NCBI GenBank assembly: GCA_016931935.1
Contig: JAFGDW010000320.1
Location: forward strand, 1-64,000
Direction of reading: 5' to 3'
Length of the DNA stretch: 64,000 nucleotides
Origin: Candidatus Zhuqueibacterota bacterium
GTDB lineage: Bacteria; Zhuqueibacterota; Zhuqueibacteria; Thermofontimicrobiales; Thiofontviventaceae
The position numbers and the translations under genes are program-made. Under the pieces are notes generated by a model. The model ran no database searches. It had not been told where the DNA came from and saw nothing but the letters and a program-made list of their open reading frames with translations. The stretch's first letter is position 1. The number at the start of each line of letters is the position of its first letter. Shown one piece after another: positions 54,893 to 63,179 of this stretch.

Positions 54893-57208
54893 TTAACGAA
54901 TAATGACAAATTTCCCCATTTCTTTTTTATATGCCGGTTCTTCTGTCTCCACGACCCATAAGTACAGGCCGCTGACCACCTTTTGACGATTCCGTGTAAT
55001 TAAGTCCCACAATTCGGCGTCGGTGCCATCGTCATGATAGATGGATTCGATCAAATCACCGGTGATGGTGAAGATGGAGATTTTACATGCCGGGGGTAAA
55101 TTTGTAAAGCGTACTTTATCCTCATAACGGGATTCGAATAACGCCGTCCCTTTATAAGGATTGGGCACAACTTTTATTTTCGACATATCGACATCCACTG
55201 CCGCATCGGTGTACAAATTGGTGGGAATAATCGGCATTGGCGCTGCGGATGACGGATCTTTTAGATAATTGCTCTTTGATGATTCCTGGGATCGCATCGC
55301 AGGCCGCGTGGATGTTGCCGGTTTATTTGGATCGTAAGCGACAACAGAATAAAAGTACCTTAAACCATTTATTGGTTCAGAAATTTGTTTGCCCAAAAAT
55401 TCGCCGCCAAAATCCTGATAGCTGTGGGTGATATCCGGCAAATCCACGGGAATGTATTTACCATTCGCATCTTTTGCATTAATGGTATCGCCGCTGGTAT
55501 TGGTCACATAAACCGGACCATCCACGTTATCGAATGCTGCAATCAATTCCCAATCGGAAGGATTATACATCGAGCGGTAAAGTTTATACCCCTGGAAGTC
55601 CGGGGTGCCAAGCATAGCATCAATTTCAGTTTCAGCCTTGCTGTCCCATGCCAACTGGACACCAGCGTTTAAGGCCGAATAGGTTAAATTCGGGACCGGC
55701 GGCGGAATCGGTAGCACATAGTGATTATCTTTATTGGGGGGTAGTGGGTGATACGGATTTCCCTTGGACGATCCGGCATAGTAAGCGGCGATAGCGTTAT
55801 CAATATTTTCACGCATGCCTTTAAATCCTTCGCCGACGCCAATCGCGTAGACCACGTGCAGGGTATCGCCAGGACCGAAACCATTGAATGGCCCGGTCGA
55901 TGTTAACCACCGATAGTCGAACACCGGCGCCAAAATATCAAATGGATTGGGCAGAAAGTAATAATGTTTGCCAAGCTGTGAAGAAGACTGATGTGTCGCC
56001 GCCATGTAATTATATTTGTCGATATCCGTACCAGGGTCACTTTCCCAGTTCCACCATTGGTGAGAATACGCACGCATGAAGGTATCTTCGGGCGCGGTCT
56101 GATATGGAAATACATCATCTTGATTGATAATATCCGAATAAATTAATTGTCCCCAAACAAATCCCGGAATCGGTTGAGCGCTGGTGCGTTCACCAATATC
56201 CATTTCCGGCGTGCTGGCATGATCAGCATCGTACATAAACGATGCACTCCGCGGGAACAAATAGCCGTGTAATGTATCACCAGCGGCATTTGTAGCAGGC
56301 GTTCCGGGAGCTGCGCCCGCCCAGTTATCCGCTGTTTGCCAGTTAATGACAGGTCCGTTATCATCCAGTTTGATTGACCAGTCATCGTAAAAGCCATCAG
56401 GTTCGACAGCAGACGGATCGTAGTTCGGATTGGTTGGTCCTGATGATGTTGCCAATGGATATGCATATGGCCATCCCCATTCATCATAACCGTTTAAGCC
56501 ATCCTGATCCAGGTCCAGGGGATCGACCCAGTCAACAAGATCGGCGTCGCTGTCTTCGCCGTCCCAGCCTTCATAATCAACAAGATCATCGATATTGGGA
56601 TCTGATGGATCGGCGATTGCGCAAACGTCACAGTCAAAACACCATGAAATAAACATTTCACTAAGAACATATTCACCAACGTTAACGATTTCATATTCAA
56701 GAATATTAAAATCGTCGTATTCCCCCATGCTCCATGACAACCCTGTTTCATGAACTTGAAGGCTTAGTGGAAAGTGACCGGCAATCCCGAACAAGTCATC
56801 ATATTCCACATCTGAATCTAGGATCGACTTTCCCGGGCCAAATCCAAATGTACTTCCATCCGACGGCACCCATTCGTAATTGCCATAGTCGGTATGGGTC
56901 ACATGTTTTTCCCCATCGACAATCGCGCCAATCCAGAAGCGTCCTTCCCACAAATAGTGGGCTTCACTTCCGCCGGGCCATTCAATTGAAGGCGTCGCCT
57001 GGTCCGTATTGCCATATTTGCCGCGGTTTTCTATGGTATTCCACAATGTGCCGACATTGAATACCCGACCGTCCGTTACCGGACGTGCCGTTGATTTCTG
57101 CAAACCAACCGGCTGGTCCTTCGTGCGTATATCACGTGCATAATCTTCTGAAACCCGGGTAAGCAGCAACGGTGTTAACAGAAGTAAAAATAATAATTTT
57201 TTATTCAC
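54893..57208 (-). CDS. Surface protein of unknown family, FlgD-Ig-like C-terminus
   Basis: A 771-residue exported protein I cannot place in a named family. Signal peptide KKLLFLLLLTPLLLTRVSEDYA; aromatic- and Asp-rich middle with calcium-type loops (PLDLDQDGLNGYDEWG), a fibronectin-III-like domain (AWDSKAETEIDAMLGTPDFQ), and a C-terminal Ig-like domain with VVPNPYKG and SGLYLWVVETEE, a variant of the sorting domain. I prefer GTG 57208, 7 nt after GGAGGG, over the ATG inside that site. It follows TonB receptor 2 and precedes the PorV-like gene by 19 nt, so a partner of the receptor is likely. Confidence 0.7.
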   Translation of the reverse strand: MNKKLLFLLLLTPLLLTRVSEDYARDIRTKDQPVGLQKSTARPVTDGRVFNVGTLWNTIENRGKYGNTDQATPSIEWPGGSEAHYLWEGRFWIGAIVDGEKHVTHTDYGNYEWVPSDGSTFGFGPGKSILDSDVEYDDLFGIAGHFPLSLQVHETGLSWSMGEYDDFNILEYEIVNVGEYVLSEMFISWCFDCDVCAIADPSDPNIDDLVDYEGWDGEDSDADLVDWVDPLDLDQDGLNGYDEWGWPYAYPLATSSGPTNPNYDPSAVEPDGFYDDWSIKLDDNGPVINWQTADNWAGAAPGTPATNAAGDTLHGYLFPRSASFMYDADHASTPEMDIGERTSAQPIPGFVWGQLIYSDIINQDDVFPYQTAPEDTFMRAYSHQWWNWESDPGTDIDKYNYMAATHQSSSQLGKHYYFLPNPFDILAPVFDYRWLTSTGPFNGFGPGDTLHVVYAIGVGEGFKGMRENIDNAIAAYYAGSSKGNPYHPLPPNKDNHYVLPIPPPVPNLTYSALNAGVQLAWDSKAETEIDAMLGTPDFQGYKLYRSMYNPSDWELIAAFDNVDGPVYVTNTSGDTINAKDANGKYIPVDLPDITHSYQDFGGEFLGKQISEPINGLRYFYSVVAYDPNKPATSTRPAMRSQESSKSNYLKDPSSAAPMPIIPTNLYTDAAVDVDMSKIKVVPNPYKGTALFESRYEDKVRFTNLPPACKISIFTITGDLIESIYHDDGTDAELWDLITRNRQKVVSGLYLWVVETEEPAYKKEMGKFVIIR

Positions 57209-57391
57209 AGTACTTCCCTCCATTAATTTTTAATCCCCGACGATCGAAACGAAAGGTTATAATCCAACACATTGCATGGACTATCAGATTTGCCAGTTTA
57301 ACTTTAGCAATTTAAACCGACATCTATATAAAACAGCACGGAGTGGACGTAAAGTTCTACATCCACTTCCGTATGATAAAATTAAATATGC

Positions 57392-60300
57392 TTAAAATTC
57401 AAATTTTACACCAAAACGGATTGTCCGCCCCCAGTCATAAATAGACGGGTCGATTTCTTTGCCGCCTTCAGGATGCGCTTTATTATAATCGACTTCACCA
57501 TCAGCTTCTTCATATATTCTATCATGATCCTTATCATTCGGATCCTGGACGTCCATGAGAGACATATAGGTCGCGCGATCAATTGTACCATCATCGTATT
57601 TTTTCTGGATGTTAGTGTATGTGTAATACCATTGATTATCCCATAACGTAAACGGCGCATTTAATGCATCGATATTTTTACGATTAAACAAATTATTCAC
57701 CCAGATAAAGGCGCCGACTGTCTTATCCTGACCAATTTTGAAACGTTTGTCAAGAGTCAGATCAACCGTCATTGTATATGGAAATCGTTCGGTATTAATC
57801 AACGGTTCTTTGGTACGTGATGGCGGTGAATATGGCATACCGGTACCAAATTTAAAAATCATATTCAGGCCCATGTCATTCAAAACGGATGTTCCGAATA
57901 AATTTCGTTGGCTTGGTACGCGAAGGTCTAAATTCGCTTTCACAACATGTCGTTGATCCCAATCCAGATAGTTCTCTGTTGTCGGAATGATATCACCGGA
58001 CCATGTCAGATCATAATTCTGACGGTAACTACTGCTCTTACCTTTTGCTACACCAAAGGTATAGTTAACTGATCCCGAGAGGAATCCCGTCGGTGAACGA
58101 CGTTTGTACATTTCGATTTCAAAACCGCGGACATTTGCATAATCGCTGTTGATCATATAGGTATAGTAATCACTGAATGTGTAATAGATCTTTTCAGTGT
58201 CAGTTAAACCGGTAATGTCTTTATAGTAACCGGTTAAATTCAAAACAATATCTTGTGTGAATTGATGTTTCCAGCCAATTTCATATGCGGTTGTTCGTTC
58301 CGGGGAAATATTCGGATTACCCACCAATGGGAACGCACCTGAAAAATCAAAATTCACATTCATGAATAAATAGCGCAATTGCGGTGTTTGAAAATATTTT
58401 CCATAACTAAAATGCAATAAATCTTTCTCGGTAAACGGATAAGCAACACCGATACGCGGACTCCAGTACGATTTGCTTGGTACTGATGTCGGGTTTAAAA
58501 CAACTCCACCCGTGGACAACAACGAATCCGGTACAGGGTGTTTTGTATCAGATGGGTAATTGTCATAATTTGGATCAAAATAATCATAGCGCATACCAAG
58601 ATTGAGGATCATCCCTTCGTATTCCATCTTGTCATTGACATAAAATGCACCCTGATTCGGAAATACACGAACGTTTTGTCCGTAAACATTACCACCGGAA
58701 GCCAGGTCGACATCGTGATCCTGCAAATCACGATAATCCCAGCTAAAGCCACTTTTTATCTGCTGACGTGTCGTGATCTGACTGGTAAAATCGACCTTAG
58801 CGGAATACGTCGTTTTACGGTCGTAATTCCATCGTGCGCGGTCATACGATAGATTTGCGCCGTACCCATACATATAAAATGATTGTGTATCCTGATACCG
58901 GCCGAATGGGATCGACGCCCACTGGATCCATTCGTTACGTGGCCCATTTTCCGATGCATCAATATATCCATTATCATTTTCATCAGCAAATAAATCGGTA
59001 TTGGGGCCATATGCTTTCCAATCCCAAACACCATTTCCATTCAAGTCTTCTGTCGCCGGATCAAATTTACCATCACCATTAACATCTTCATTAATCCGTT
59101 CATTGACATTATATTTCATCCAGGTTTCAAACCGGCTAAGTTTCACTTCATAAAATGTTCGTGGACTTAGCGTATGCGTCCATGTCAACGAATATTCGTC
59201 GGTGGCATAATCATAAACTGGCTGTGCTTCCATCATAAAGAATTCATCATTCAGAGTGCCATTATGATTTAAGTCTGTTCCCTTTAAAACATCATTAAAA
59301 TCGCTGTCGCCATTATAATCATGCATTACAACATCAGCCGGATCATACGACGCCCGAGATGTGATATTATTAATGTCCCATTCTTTGGTTGAATCCAATT
59401 GGGATTCATAGGTCGTATTTTTCCATTGATCATCATAAAAACGGGCCTTGCGCGTTGTTCTTAAACCGGTGAACGCCAGTTTGTAACCAGGACTCGGTGT
59501 AAACGCAACTTTACCATTAATTGAGAATCGGTTATCATACTCGCCCGGGAATCTTTCGTCATTATGGTCCCACTCGCCGGCCACAAAGAAATTCAGCTTT
59601 CCCGGCATATCCAATAGATAATGGGTAATTGGTTCCGGGCCACCAAACGACCATTCAAAATTTCGTAAATTCTGGGCGCGTTGAAAATTATCAATAAACA
59701 TTTTATTATCTTTTACATTCTTCAATGTAGTATAACTGTTTCCGAATTTTTTATTTAAATCCTGATTACCTAAATCGTTAGTGGAATACCGTATACCACC
59801 GTGATATTCCGTTCCTCCTTCTTTGGTAACCATGCTAACCAAACCGGATTGAATATCGCCGTATTCAGCGCTAAAACCACCGGTCATAACCGATACTTCT
59901 TCCAGCGACATCAATGGGACATCACTTTCATAGGTTCCGGTCATCGGATCTTTCAGCGCAACGCCATCAAGCACATAGGTCGCTTCACCTGCGCGGCCGC
60001 CACGGAAGTTATCTTCGGAAACACCAGCGGTCAATACCACTGCTTGTTGAACATTTTCAACAGGTGCTGCCATCACTTCATCAGCCGTAGCAATTTTACG
60101 GCTGGCAGTCAAGTCCTTTTGAATGAGTGGTCGTTCGGCAACGACAGTGACGGACTGTCCCATATCCAAAACTTCTGAGGACAACGGAAATTCCAACGTC
60201 GTTGTCAAATCGATGCGAACACTTACTTCTGTCATAATTAAGGACGAATAACCAATCATCGAAGCCTTCACTGAATATGTTCCCGGGGGAACATTCAAAA

Positions 60301-60490
60301 TAAAGTATTCGCCGTTGATATTCGCCGCAGCACCGATTGTTGTACCCTCGATAATAACATTTGCACCGGGAAGTGGTAAGCCTGTCTGTTTATCTGTAAT
60401 CTTTCCCGAGATTTTTCCTGTCGTACCCGCAAATAAAAAAGCAGGAACAACCAGAATTAAAAACATAATGGTCATGATCTTTTTTGTCAT
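57392..60490 (-). CDS. TonB-dependent outer-membrane receptor 2
   Basis: A 1032-residue receptor. Signal peptide ending FLFAG, carboxypeptidase-regulatory-like domain (GKISGKITDKQTGLPLPGANVIIEG), plug (SVTVVAERPLIQKDL to YGDIQSGLVSMVTKEGG), barrel ending FGVKFEF with the terminal aromatic. Long extracellular loops carry several acidic Dx[DN]xDG-type loops (DVNGDGKFDPATED and others) at 58937-59320. ATG 60490 is 6 nt after AAGGAGG; the ATG two codons earlier would touch it. First gene of the surface block; the promoter lies upstream. Confidence 0.88.
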   Translation of the reverse strand: MTKKIMTIMFLILVVPAFLFAGTTGKISGKITDKQTGLPLPGANVIIEGTTIGAAANINGEYFILNVPPGTYSVKASMIGYSSLIMTEVSVRIDLTTTLEFPLSSEVLDMGQSVTVVAERPLIQKDLTASRKIATADEVMAAPVENVQQAVVLTAGVSEDNFRGGRAGEATYVLDGVALKDPMTGTYESDVPLMSLEEVSVMTGGFSAEYGDIQSGLVSMVTKEGGTEYHGGIRYSTNDLGNQDLNKKFGNSYTTLKNVKDNKMFIDNFQRAQNLRNFEWSFGGPEPITHYLLDMPGKLNFFVAGEWDHNDERFPGEYDNRFSINGKVAFTPSPGYKLAFTGLRTTRKARFYDDQWKNTTYESQLDSTKEWDINNITSRASYDPADVVMHDYNGDSDFNDVLKGTDLNHNGTLNDEFFMMEAQPVYDYATDEYSLTWTHTLSPRTFYEVKLSRFETWMKYNVNERINEDVNGDGKFDPATEDLNGNGVWDWKAYGPNTDLFADENDNGYIDASENGPRNEWIQWASIPFGRYQDTQSFYMYGYGANLSYDRARWNYDRKTTYSAKVDFTSQITTRQQIKSGFSWDYRDLQDHDVDLASGGNVYGQNVRVFPNQGAFYVNDKMEYEGMILNLGMRYDYFDPNYDNYPSDTKHPVPDSLLSTGGVVLNPTSVPSKSYWSPRIGVAYPFTEKDLLHFSYGKYFQTPQLRYLFMNVNFDFSGAFPLVGNPNISPERTTAYEIGWKHQFTQDIVLNLTGYYKDITGLTDTEKIYYTFSDYYTYMINSDYANVRGFEIEMYKRRSPTGFLSGSVNYTFGVAKGKSSSYRQNYDLTWSGDIIPTTENYLDWDQRHVVKANLDLRVPSQRNLFGTSVLNDMGLNMIFKFGTGMPYSPPSRTKEPLINTERFPYTMTVDLTLDKRFKIGQDKTVGAFIWVNNLFNRKNIDALNAPFTLWDNQWYYTYTNIQKKYDDGTIDRATYMSLMDVQDPNDKDHDRIYEEADGEVDYNKAHPEGGKEIDPSIYDWGRTIRFGVKFEF

Positions 60491-61183
60491 GATCATCCTC
60501 CTTAATTTGGTTAACTGATTCACATCCCGATTTCGCCAACCTGTTATACTTTTTTCATCCAGAATTATCAAAACTCCCCATTTGGGGGATTGCTTTAAAG
60601 TACATTTGACGTTATATTATCATTGCTATCCCTGAAAATACGTACATTTCTCATCCGCAATAAAACATGTGCGGGAATAATTATATTTCGCATCAGGAAG
60701 CGCAGAACTAATAACATTCGAACGTACCTTTATTGTTGTCATGCACTCAGGATGATGATTCAGGCTGGAATTGGATTGAGGATCAGTTATTGGCAAATAT
60801 TGTTCCGTTTTGATAGTGCTATCCCACAACTGTTTAATTTATCAGATGTAAGAGATTTTGATAATTTTCTTACATATGCAAATATATGCACCACCACCTA
60901 ATAAATTGCACACCTATCTCTACACGACAACCAATAAACTCAATGCAAACATTATAAATAATTTTCAATTAAATGTCAAGGGAAAAATTACATAAGTGTT
61001 GCATTTGTAATTAAAGCGTTACACGGACTTAGCGTGACTAGTTCGTTATTTTGTGTATTTACTATCTTATTAAAGTATTATCTTGACTAACGATTTCTTC
61101 AATCAACAAAAAAAGTTGGCTTTAATATTCAAGCAAAAAGAAGGGCAATTCGACTCTGGATATTGAAGCTGGCGAATTAGGAG
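60491..61183. other. Intergenic region with promoter of the surface block
   Basis: 693 bp between tonB and receptor 2. Apart from the promoter and hairpin listed separately it is AT-rich and empty; the 60623-60901 plus-strand frame has no supporting features. Confidence 0.5.
60543..60571 (-). promoter_or_regulatory. Predicted sigma-70-type promoter of TonB receptor 2
   Basis: On the minus strand TTGATA (60571-60566), 17-nt spacer, TATAAC (60548-60543), about 52 bp before the ATG. Directly upstream of the -35 is CCCCA-TT-TGGGG (60576-60587), a perfect short palindrome that could bind a regulator. Confidence 0.55.
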
Positions 61184-61942
61184 TCATCGAAGAATATATC
61201 GGAATGTAATAGTGCCTTGTTCGGCGAGTTGCGGTACTGTAGGTGCAAGCGGATTAAAACGCCATTGTTTAAACGCCTCCATCGTGATTTTTTCTAATTC
61301 ATCACTTCCTTTTAACACTGGAATCATCTCACCAATAACTCCACTTGGTAACACTGTAAAACGTATTTTCACAACGGCTTCTTGTTGCAGATTTTCCGGA
61401 TAACGCGGCAATGTCTTCATTAATATTGTACGTAACGCTGCCTGTCCCTCAATCTGGAATGGCATTTCCACGGCGACGTCCCCAATTTCGGTTGTCATAT
61501 CCGGGCTTAATTTGACATTATTATCAAACTCAGCTACTTGTTTTTCACCAAGATTTATGGGACGGTTTGCTGGTATTTGATCGTGTATGTCGCTAATATC
61601 TCGGCTAACAATTTTCATCTGCTCATCCGGGACAACCTTTGCATCATCATTCACCTGAAGCGTCTCTGTTTCAGGCTCGAGCATACGGCGTTCGGGCAGG
61701 TCAAGTTGTTCCGGTTGTTGATTCGAAACCGGCTCGGATGGTGCTGCTACCGGCATTTCCGGCTGCTTCGCTTCGCCCCGCTCAAACTGAATCTCAATAA
61801 ACTCGGGGATTGTGACATTCCAGTCTACCTTTATATAGAAAAGTCCCAGGAACAATAGGCCATGCAATATAAAGGAGATCACATAGCTGGCTTTCTGTTG
61901 GCGTTTTAATGACTTTAGTAATTGTGTATGTTCTGCATTCAT
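61184..61942 (-). CDS. tonB: Energy transducer TonB
   Basis: A 252-residue TonB protein. One N-terminal transmembrane segment (ISFILHGLLFLGLFYIKVDW), a proline- and glutamate-rich periplasmic spacer (GEAKQPEMPVAAPSEPVSNQ), and a C-terminal TonB domain starting LPRYPENLQQEAVVKIRFTVLPSG and ending WRFNPLAPT...TITFRYIL. It transmits ExbB-ExbD energy to receptors such as those at 41-43.5 and 57.4-60.5 kb. It lies about 200 nt after exbD on the same strand. Confidence 0.93.
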   Translation of the reverse strand: MNAEHTQLLKSLKRQQKASYVISFILHGLLFLGLFYIKVDWNVTIPEFIEIQFERGEAKQPEMPVAAPSEPVSNQQPEQLDLPERRMLEPETETLQVNDDAKVVPDEQMKIVSRDISDIHDQIPANRPINLGEKQVAEFDNNVKLSPDMTTEIGDVAVEMPFQIEGQAALRTILMKTLPRYPENLQQEAVVKIRFTVLPSGVIGEMIPVLKGSDELEKITMEAFKQWRFNPLAPTVPQLAEQGTITFRYILR

Positions 61943-62139
61943 TGTGAGATTAATATATATTTGAATTGTTTCGTCAATTATTCGTTTTTACACTGTCGAT
62001 CGTCAAGCATGATTAAAAATACCGGACTGAGAAGATTATAAAACCACAATTTCTCTCCATCACCTTGTTACCGTGTCTTTTTACAGATGCATGACAAATG
62101 ATTCAAGCAAATAAATGCATTAAACAGTTACCCAATTTT

Positions 62140-62541
62140 TTACAATCCCTGCTGCGTAGCAATCATGAATCGCTCTGCCCCGGACATTTTTGCAATATCA
62201 ATCACCTCAATCGTGCGCTCCAGCGTCAGGTTTTTGTCGGCCTGAATGACCACAAGTTTACCTGGCTGTTCGGCCAATGTCTGTTTCAGTTGCAGCCCAA
62301 GATCCCCCGTGGAAATCTGTTGTTGATTCAGATAAATCGACCCGTTACGTGTAATGGTAATATAAATTCGATTCGTTGTCTCTTTGTCGCTGGAAACTGC
62401 TTTCGGCAAATTTACCTTGATGCCTGGCTGAATAATAAATGATGACGACAACAGGAAAAATATCAGCAGTAATAATACAATATCGGTTAATGAAATAGCC
62501 GAAAACATAACCATTATTTTACGATTCGTTTGAAAGGTCAC
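62140..62541 (-). CDS. exbD: ExbD/TolR family biopolymer transport protein
   Basis: A 133-residue proton-channel partner. The transmembrane helix has the functional Asp: FSAISLTDIVLLLLIFFLLSSSF; the periplasmic domain ends AKMSGAERFMIATQQ. I chose GTG at 62541 (start MTFQTNRKIMV), 8 nt after AGGAGG, over longer alternatives, because it gives the standard N-terminus; it overlaps the exbB stop by 23 bp. Forms the Ton motor with the upstream exbB and tonB. Confidence 0.88.
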   Translation of the reverse strand: MTFQTNRKIMVMFSAISLTDIVLLLLIFFLLSSSFIIQPGIKVNLPKAVSSDKETTNRIYITITRNGSIYLNQQQISTGDLGLQLKQTLAEQPGKLVVIQADKNLTLERTIEVIDIAKMSGAERFMIATQQGL

Positions 62542-63163
62542 GGCCCGAACCTCCTCTTTCATGCAGGATGTCGATAAGTGCATTAGAACTGTCTTCCATT
62601 TCGAATACAAATTGCTCGACCTTGCTCTGCAACCAGTTATAGAAAATCAGCGCCGGAATCCCCACTGCCAGTCCGGCGGCTGTCGTTACCAATGCTTCCC
62701 AGATACCGCCTGCCAACACATTTGCATCCACATTGCCGCCGAGCATTTGAATACGCATAAACGCTTTTATCATACCAGTCACTGTTCCCAGAAAACCTAA
62801 CAGGGGTGCAATCGCCGCAATCGTACCCAATACACCAAGATTTTTTTCCAGCAGATAAATCTCCATTTTGCCGGCGCTTTCAATCGCATCACGAATTTCC
62901 TGATGCGGGCGATTGTATTTTTCCACCGCCGCTTTGGAAATTTTGGCAATTGGGCCGGGTGTGCGTTTGCACTGCATCACCGCTTCGGTGATCTGTCCCT
63001 TGACTAACAGGTTGCGGATTTGCATGATAAACGTTCGGCTATTGATTCTGAATTTTCTTAACGTTACCAGTCGTTCAATCAGAATTCCGATCGCGATCAG
63101 CGAACAGAGTATGATGGGAATAATCAGAATTCCGCCTTTAGCGACAATATTTAAAATACTCAT
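62519..63163 (-). CDS. exbB: ExbB/TolQ/MotA-type proton channel protein
   Basis: A 214-residue inner-membrane protein. Three membrane segments: VAKGGILIIPIILCSLIAIGIL, the TM2 block LGTIAAIAPLLGFLGTVTGMI with the family G-x-x-x-T pattern, and WEALVTTAAGLAVGIPALIFYN. It starts at ATG 63163 (MSILNIVAKGG) with GAGGAG upstream, 16 nt after the M28 peptidase stop. Motor component for TonB. Confidence 0.92.
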   Translation of the reverse strand: MSILNIVAKGGILIIPIILCSLIAIGILIERLVTLRKFRINSRTFIMQIRNLLVKGQITEAVMQCKRTPGPIAKISKAAVEKYNRPHQEIRDAIESAGKMEIYLLEKNLGVLGTIAAIAPLLGFLGTVTGMIKAFMRIQMLGGNVDANVLAGGIWEALVTTAAGLAVGIPALIFYNWLQSKVEQFVFEMEDSSNALIDILHERGGSGRDLSNES

Positions 63164-63179
63164 GCGATAAATCTCCTCG

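Noticed and set aside
60623-60901. 92-codon frame between tonB and receptor 2
   Set aside because: No ribosome site, no domain, lies in the presumed upstream control region of receptor 2.
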